Origin: JAUZRW01 sp964549915
Lineage (GTDB): Bacteria > Chloroflexota > Anaerolineae > Aggregatilineales > Phototrophicaceae
Assembly: GCA_964549915.1 (NCBI GenBank)
Contig: CAZJWX010000001.1
Span: 62,001-126,000 of the forward strand
Direction of reading: 5' to 3'
DNA length: 64,000 bases
The position numbers and the translations under genes were made by a program. This document shows positions 59,437 to 64,000 of this stretch, one piece after another. Below the pieces are notes generated by a model that worked only from the letters and a program-made list of their open reading frames with translations, searched no databases and was not told the origin of the DNA. The number at the start of each line of letters is the position of its first letter. Position 1 is the first letter of the stretch.

Positions 59437-60438
59437 CTACAAGGCCGGGAGTTCATCCATTGCGGTGAAGCTGCGGCGGCTGTTATAGGGCTTGTTCCCC
59501 AGGATGCGCTCGATCTTCTCGTCCAGTTCGGCATTCATTTCCACATCGAGCGCCTGCAGGTTGCTCTCCACATGTTCAGGCTTCGTCGCGCCGGTGATGA
59601 CACTGTCGACATTCTGGTGCGCCATCGCCCAGGCCAGGGCCAATGCTGCGGGTTCGTAGCCGTATTCCTGCGCCAGCGCCGTGATCTGCCGCCCCACTTC
59701 GATGCGGTGTTCGGAGAAATTGTCGCTCATCTCGTGCTTCGCGGCGCGGGATTCTTCCGGCACACCATCGTTGTACTTGCCCGTCAGCAAGCCACCCGCC
59801 AGCGGTGACCAGACCACCAGCCCGATGGAATGTTCGTCCAGCTTGGCTTCCAGGTCGCCTTCCACCACATGGCGATCCAGCATGTTGTAGAGCGGCTGCT
59901 CGACTACGGGGCGGTAGCCGTTGATGCGGTCGGCGATGTCCACTGCTTCCTGAATCTGGTTGGCTTCCCACATGCTCGTGCCCCAGTAGAGCACCTTGCC
60001 CTGGCGGATCAGGTCTTCGATGGCGCGGACGGTCTCTTCGGTGGGGGTTTCGTTGTCGTAGCGGTGGCAGAAGAAGATGTCTACATAGTCCATATCGAAG
60101 CGGCGCAGCGAGTTTTCCACCGATTCCATGATGTGCTTGCGCGATAACCCGCGATCATTGACATCATCGCTCATGGGCCAGTACGCCTTGGTGCTGATGA
60201 CCAGCTTGTGTCGCTCGTAATCCTTGACCACCTCGCCCACGACTCGTTCCGCGCCGCCGCGCGAGTACATGTCCGCCACATCAATGAAGTTGATGCCGCT
60301 TTCGATGGCGGTGCGCAGACAAGTCTTCGCCGTATCTTCCGCCACTTTGTCGCTGCCGAAGGTCAGCCATGCCCCAATCGACATCGCGCTGACTTTCATC
60401 CCGGTCGGCCCCAGGCGGCGATATTCCATTCCTGCCAT
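59437..60438 (-). CDS. Aldo/keto reductase, potassium-channel beta-subunit-like
   Basis: The 333 residues carry the full catalytic tetrad (D53, Y58, K84, H125). Sequence style (GAWLTFGSDK near the N-terminus, CHRYDNETPTEETVRAIEDLI) matches the AKR6/Kv-beta and YghZ-like group. Its relation to the neighbouring AKR at 58331 is paralogous but distant. ATG at 60438 has GAGCGAAGG before it; a second ATG is three codons later. Confidence 0.9.
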   Translation of the reverse strand: MAGMEYRRLGPTGMKVSAMSIGAWLTFGSDKVAEDTAKTCLRTAIESGINFIDVADMYSRGGAERVVGEVVKDYERHKLVISTKAYWPMSDDVNDRGLSRKHIMESVENSLRRFDMDYVDIFFCHRYDNETPTEETVRAIEDLIRQGKVLYWGTSMWEANQIQEAVDIADRINGYRPVVEQPLYNMLDRHVVEGDLEAKLDEHSIGLVVWSPLAGGLLTGKYNDGVPEESRAAKHEMSDNFSEHRIEVGRQITALAQEYGYEPAALALAWAMAHQNVDSVITGATKPEHVESNLQALDVEMNAELDEKIERILGNKPYNSRRSFTAMDELPAL

Positions 60439-60507
60439 TGCCTTCGCTCCTCGTTCATCGCTTCACATGCACCCATTATAGCGTGACTGCGTTCAATCCT
60501 ACGGGAT

Positions 60508-60537
60508 TTGCCTCGGAACTGCCAAAACGTCTATGAT
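60508..60537 (+). promoter_or_regulatory. Candidate promoter of rpe
   Basis: TTGCCT (60508-60513), 18 bases, TATGAT (60532-60537, five of six matches), then a 60-base leader to the ATG at 60598. Confidence 0.5.
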
Positions 60538-60597
60538 GGTTGTTATATCCGGAGTGAATTCATCGCCGCAAATGAGCCGCAGAACAGGAATCACGCT

Positions 60598-61272
60598 ATG
60601 AGTATCCCGAACCATGAAGTCGTCATCGCGCCGTCGATTCTGGCGGCGGATTTCACGCAGCTTGGCGCACAGGTACAGGCCGCCGAACTAGCCGGGGCAC
60701 AATGGCTGCACATTGATGTGATGGACGGGCGCTTCGTCCCCAATATCACGATGGGGCCATTGGTGGTGCGGGCGCTGCGTCCCATCACCAGCCTGCCGCT
60801 GGATGTTCACCTCATGATCGTGGAGCCGGAACGCTATGTTGATGCCTTCGCCGACGCAGGGGCTGATCACATCACCGTGCACCTGGAAGCCAGCCCCCAC
60901 CTGCACCGTACCCTCCAGCAAATCCACGAGGCAGGCTGCAAAGCCGGAGTCGCCATCAATCCGCACACGCCAGCCCGTGACTTGAACACGATCATCAATT
61001 ATGTAGACATCATCAACGTCATGACGGTGAATCCAGGTTTCGGGGGGCAGGAATTCATCTCGGAATCCACTGAGAAGATTCAGATGCTGCGAACCATGAC
61101 CTTGCAGGCGCAGCGCGACATCTTCATCGAAGTTGATGGCGGCATCAACAGCATCACGGCGCGGCGCGTGGTTGCGGCGGGGGGCAACGTGCTGGTCGCG
61201 GGGACGGCGGTCTTCGGGCACAGCGACGGAATCGGCGGCGGAATCGCGGCGCTGAGAGCGGCATTGCCCTGA
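60598..61272 (+). CDS. rpe: Ribulose-phosphate 3-epimerase
   Basis: The protein is 224 residues from ATG at 60598, eight bases after AGGA; family length is about 220. Active-site strands are APSILAADFTQL, HIDVMDGRFVPNITMGP (metal Asp), VHLMI, MTVNPGFGGQEF and EVDGGIN (second Asp). It interconverts ribulose 5-phosphate and xylulose 5-phosphate in the pentose phosphate pathway. It is a single gene, 216 bases upstream of the fakA-like gene; that gap shows only a TATAGT hexamer at 61331. Confidence 0.95.
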   Translation: MSIPNHEVVIAPSILAADFTQLGAQVQAAELAGAQWLHIDVMDGRFVPNITMGPLVVRALRPITSLPLDVHLMIVEPERYVDAFADAGADHITVHLEASPHLHRTLQQIHEAGCKAGVAINPHTPARDLNTIINYVDIINVMTVNPGFGGQEFISESTEKIQMLRTMTLQAQRDIFIEVDGGINSITARRVVAAGGNVLVAGTAVFGHSDGIGGGIAALRAALP

Positions 61273-61488
61273 TTCTAATGGATTTGTAGCCCTCATATCT
61301 CGTAAAACAGGGCAAGCGATGGTATAGTTTGCGCCAAGTTTGCCCCAGAACCTGCGCAGCGTACCAATAGGGGCTGTTGTTTCGCGCCGAAAATTAAGTT
61401 TCTCTTATAGAAGATTGTGATTCCGCGCAACACTTGCGTCTGGTTAGTGTTGTATGTTCTGAAACCACTTGCTTATTGGGGTCGAATA

Positions 61489-63159
61489 ATGGTCATTGAA
61501 TTGAAAACGAACCTGGTAGACGGACATCTACTCAAATGGATGATGGCGGCTGGCGTTTCCTGGCTGGAACAGCACAAGCAGCAGATCAACAACATGAACG
61601 TATTCCCGGTGCCGGATGGCGATACGGGGACGAACATGGTGCTGACCGTTCGCAAGGCTTACCAGTTGATCGCTGACCTGGACGAAGCCCATGTTGGCCT
61701 TGTCAGCGAACAGATTGCACGCGGAGCGCTCACCGGGGCGCGCGGCAATTCGGGGACGATTCTGTCGATGCTGCTGCGGGGCTTCGCCCAGGAACTGCGT
61801 GGCAAGGATGTGATGGACAAGTCGGCCTTCATTCAGGCGCTGCAAAATTCCGTCGAATATGCGTATAACACCGTGCGCAGCGTGATGGAACCGGTCGAAG
61901 GGACGATCTTGACCGTCGCACGCGAATCCGTTGAGGCCGTCAAGGAACGCGCACGCGAAGAGACCAGCATGCGCGTATTGCTGCGCGACATGGTGGCGGC
62001 GGCGCGTCATTCGCTGGAAAACACGCCCAATCTGCTGCCCAAGCTCAAGGAAGCGGGTGTGGTCGACTCGGGAGGGATGGGGTTGGTCTACATCCTGGAA
62101 GGCATGTACCGCCTCATTGAAGGGCAGCCCGTATCTTATGGCGAAGGAGAAGTAGCCGACATCTCCGTCAATGGGCATTCCTGGGAAGCCGCTCTCATCC
62201 CGGAAGATGAAGAAGGTTACGGCTACGATGTGCAGTTCTTGATGCTGGGCGAAAACCTGGATGTGGATCAGGTGCGGCGTGACATCAGCGCGATGGGCTG
62301 GTCACCGCTGATTGATGGTGACGACCGCCTGATCAAAGTGCATATCCATGTCTACAACCCCGGCGAACCGCTCAGCTATGCCATCGACCTGGGTGTGGAA
62401 CTGGATGACATCGTGGTCGAAAACATGCAGGCGCAGTATTTGCAGTACGTGCAGGCGCGTCATGAGCGCGAAGAACAGCCAGAGGCGGAGCATCGCGTCT
62501 CCGTTATCACGGTCGCGCGCGGGGATGGCCTGGAGAAGATGCTGCGAGAATACGGCGCGGCGCGCGTCATCATCGGCGGACAGACGATGAACCCCAGCAC
62601 GGAAGACTTCCTCGGCGCGATTGACTCGCTGGATACCGATGAGATCATCCTGCTGCCGAACAACGGCAACGTGCTGATGGCGGCGCAGCAGGCGGCTTCG
62701 CTGGCGATTGGCAAATCGGTGCAGGTCGTCCCTAGCAAGACCATTCAGCAGGGGATCAGCGCCTTGCTGGCATACATGGATCTGCGTGATAGCAACTCGC
62801 TGCAGGATATCGTGGACGGCATGAATGAATTCCGCAGCTTCACCAAGAGCGCGGAAGTGACCATCGCAACCCGCAATGCCATCATCAACGATGTTGCCGT
62901 GCGCGAAGGCCAATACATCGGCCTGTTGGATGGCAAACTCGTCCATGCAGGGGGTACAGATCACGAAATTGTACAGCACCTGCTGCAAGTCGCTCATGCT
63001 GAGGAGCACGAACTGGCGACCTTCTACTACGGGGAAGGCCGTACCCGGGCGGATGCCGAAGCGCTCATCGAGCAGCTTGTGGGCATGTATCCCGACTTGG
63101 AGTTTGAAGCGGTATACGGTGGACAGCCACTATACCCCTATCTCATCAGCATCGAATAA
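61489..63159 (+). CDS. fakA: DAK2-domain fatty acid kinase FakA (YloV family)
   Basis: The protein is 556 residues from ATG at 61489. An N-terminal DAK2 domain (about 5-205) has the Mg-ATP motif NVFPVPDGDTGTNMVLTV and GARGNSGTILSMLLRGFA. A central domain and a C-terminal FakA-type domain follow (MNEFRSFTKSAEVTIATRNA). FakA phosphorylates a fatty acid bound by a DegV-family FakB protein, feeding acyl-phosphate into phospholipid synthesis. The DegV gene begins five bases after its stop, which supports this role. Confidence 0.9.
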   Translation: MVIELKTNLVDGHLLKWMMAAGVSWLEQHKQQINNMNVFPVPDGDTGTNMVLTVRKAYQLIADLDEAHVGLVSEQIARGALTGARGNSGTILSMLLRGFAQELRGKDVMDKSAFIQALQNSVEYAYNTVRSVMEPVEGTILTVARESVEAVKERAREETSMRVLLRDMVAAARHSLENTPNLLPKLKEAGVVDSGGMGLVYILEGMYRLIEGQPVSYGEGEVADISVNGHSWEAALIPEDEEGYGYDVQFLMLGENLDVDQVRRDISAMGWSPLIDGDDRLIKVHIHVYNPGEPLSYAIDLGVELDDIVVENMQAQYLQYVQARHEREEQPEAEHRVSVITVARGDGLEKMLREYGAARVIIGGQTMNPSTEDFLGAIDSLDTDEIILLPNNGNVLMAAQQAASLAIGKSVQVVPSKTIQQGISALLAYMDLRDSNSLQDIVDGMNEFRSFTKSAEVTIATRNAIINDVAVREGQYIGLLDGKLVHAGGTDHEIVQHLLQVAHAEEHELATFYYGEGRTRADAEALIEQLVGMYPDLEFEAVYGGQPLYPYLISIE

Positions 63160-63164
63160 CGACT

Positions 63165-64000
63165 GTGAAATACCAGATTGTCACCGACAGCGGTGCGCGT
63201 TTCGTCAATGCGCACCGTTTGCAAGAATATCCGATTACTGTTGTCCCCTATGCGATGCAGATTGGTTCGCGCCTGTACCATGAAGGGCGCGACCTATCGC
63301 CGGATGAAGTCTTGCAGTTAATGCAGATGCGTGGCCCCGCGCCACAACTTCTCGCCCCTAGTGTCGAAGACTACGTACAGGTCTATCGGCGAGCCGCGCA
63401 GCACTATGACGGGGTGATCTCGGTGCATACCTCGCGCGAGATGACGCAGAGCTGGCAGAACGCCCGCCTGGCCGCGCAGCAAATGGGAACGTCGGTGACG
63501 GTGGCGCTGGTCGACACGCGCACGACCTGTGTGGGGCAGGGATTGCTGGTGCGCATGGCGGCGAACCTGGCGGCACAACAGATCCCTTTTGACGAGGCCG
63601 TGCAGCGAGTGCGCAACGCTACCGAGAATATTTACTCGCTCTACCTGGTCGAGTCTTTCGAGCGGCTGCGGCACAACGGCATTCTCTCGCCATCACATGC
63701 CACGCTCGGGGAAATGCTGGAGATCAAGCCGCTGGTCACGGTTGATGAGGGCTACCCGGTTGTCACGGGCAAAGTGCGCACGCGCTCCCAGGCCATTGAT
63801 CGTCTGGTGGAATTCGTGGAGGAATTCGAGAACATCCAGGATGGCATCATCGTCCAGACACGTGTGCACATCACGGAACAAACGCGCATTCTGCAAGATC
63901 GGCTCTCGATGATTTTTCCGGGCAAGCATTTCCCATATACCATCTACGGTGCCAGCCTGGGCAGCCTGTTGGGTAGCAGCGTGACAGGCATAGTAATATT
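63165..64000 (+). CDS. DegV family protein (FakB-like), cut by window end
   Basis: The frame starts at GTG 63165, five bases after fakA, and stays open to the window end (278 complete codons). N-terminal residues YQIVTDSGARF match the DegV first strand, which usually reads DSxxD. Further DegV features are PYAMQIG, APSVEDYVQVY, VHTSREMTQSWQNARLAAQ, VDTRTTCVGQG and the LGEMLEIKPLVTV strand. FakB proteins hold a fatty acid while FakA phosphorylates it. With the neighbouring fakA gene it forms a likely complete fatty-acid activation pair. Confidence 0.9.
   Translation, partial: MKYQIVTDSGARFVNAHRLQEYPITVVPYAMQIGSRLYHEGRDLSPDEVLQLMQMRGPAPQLLAPSVEDYVQVYRRAAQHYDGVISVHTSREMTQSWQNARLAAQQMGTSVTVALVDTRTTCVGQGLLVRMAANLAAQQIPFDEAVQRVRNATENIYSLYLVESFERLRHNGILSPSHATLGEMLEIKPLVTVDEGYPVVTGKVRTRSQAIDRLVEFVEEFENIQDGIIVQTRVHITEQTRILQDRLSMIFPGKHFPYTIYGASLGSLLGSSVTGIVI

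Noticed and set aside
1..64000. CRISPR arrays, tRNA or rRNA genes, prophage and secondary-metabolite clusters.
   Set aside because: None seen. Spacers are short, with no regular repeat-spacer pattern or tRNA-like cloverleaf that I could recognise by eye.

Overview
The window is gene-dense chromosomal DNA from a GC-rich bacterium. It has no phage, IS, CRISPR, tRNA or rRNA that I can find. Three things suggest Chloroflexota, probably Anaerolineae-like. Exported proteins carry Thr/Pro (TPTPT) linkers. FGAM synthase is a single 1269-residue PurL-PurQ chain. Many intergenic spaces hold short GC-rich palindromic repeats. The lineage is an inference and is not proven here.

Layout. 1-9.8 kb (mixed strands): an uncharacterised protein, a membrane-anchored phospholipase D-like protein, a DUF2268 metallopeptidase, an ArsR-type regulator with a strong palindrome upstream, a YbjQ protein, an SH3b membrane protein, a receiver-only response regulator, a lipoprotein, a DUF4272 protein and a TPR protein. 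9.9-21.1 kb: a YcgQ-like protein, a crotonase, a DHA2 exporter, three small unknown proteins, a deacetylase-like/ATP-grasp/RraA-like run, a NarL-type regulator, a macrodomain protein, two MarR paralogues and a DMT exporter. 21.2-39.05 kb (minus strand): a complete 14-subunit complex I locus nuoA-N in canonical order, with one extra small gene between nuoF and nuoG. A strong terminator lies between nuoI and nuoJ, and an 18-bp perfect palindrome lies just upstream of nuoJ. 39.4-48.7 kb: alpha/beta hydrolase, two related membrane proteins, Sua5-type threonylcarbamoyl-AMP synthase, an M16 peptidase pair (catalytic plus inactive), lytic transglycosylase, response regulator and an FHA membrane protein. 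48.7-64 kb: aminotransferase, crotonase, MFS exporter, MOSC-like protein, TPR membrane protein, PurLQ, two aldo/keto reductases, ribulose-phosphate epimerase, and a FakA-like kinase followed by a DegV (FakB-like) gene that runs off the window.

Most notable observations. (1) The aminotransferase at 48.7-50.0 kb is preceded by what looks like a complete threonine attenuator: promoter, 16-codon leader peptide with six Thr codons, mutually exclusive pairing segments, and an intrinsic terminator just before the start codon. (2) NuoJ carries about 240 extra residues between its last two membrane helices, resembling two DUF4397 repeats, so this complex I may have an extra domain outside the membrane. 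NuoL also carries a His-rich stretch and an acidic insertion. (3) purL contains an in-frame palindromic GC-rich element encoding about 20-27 extra residues, resembling hairpin repeats found between genes in this window. (4) The nuo locus appears to be split into two transcription units.

Coordinates use the start codon best supported by a Shine-Dalgarno sequence or family length. These often differ from the longest open frame.
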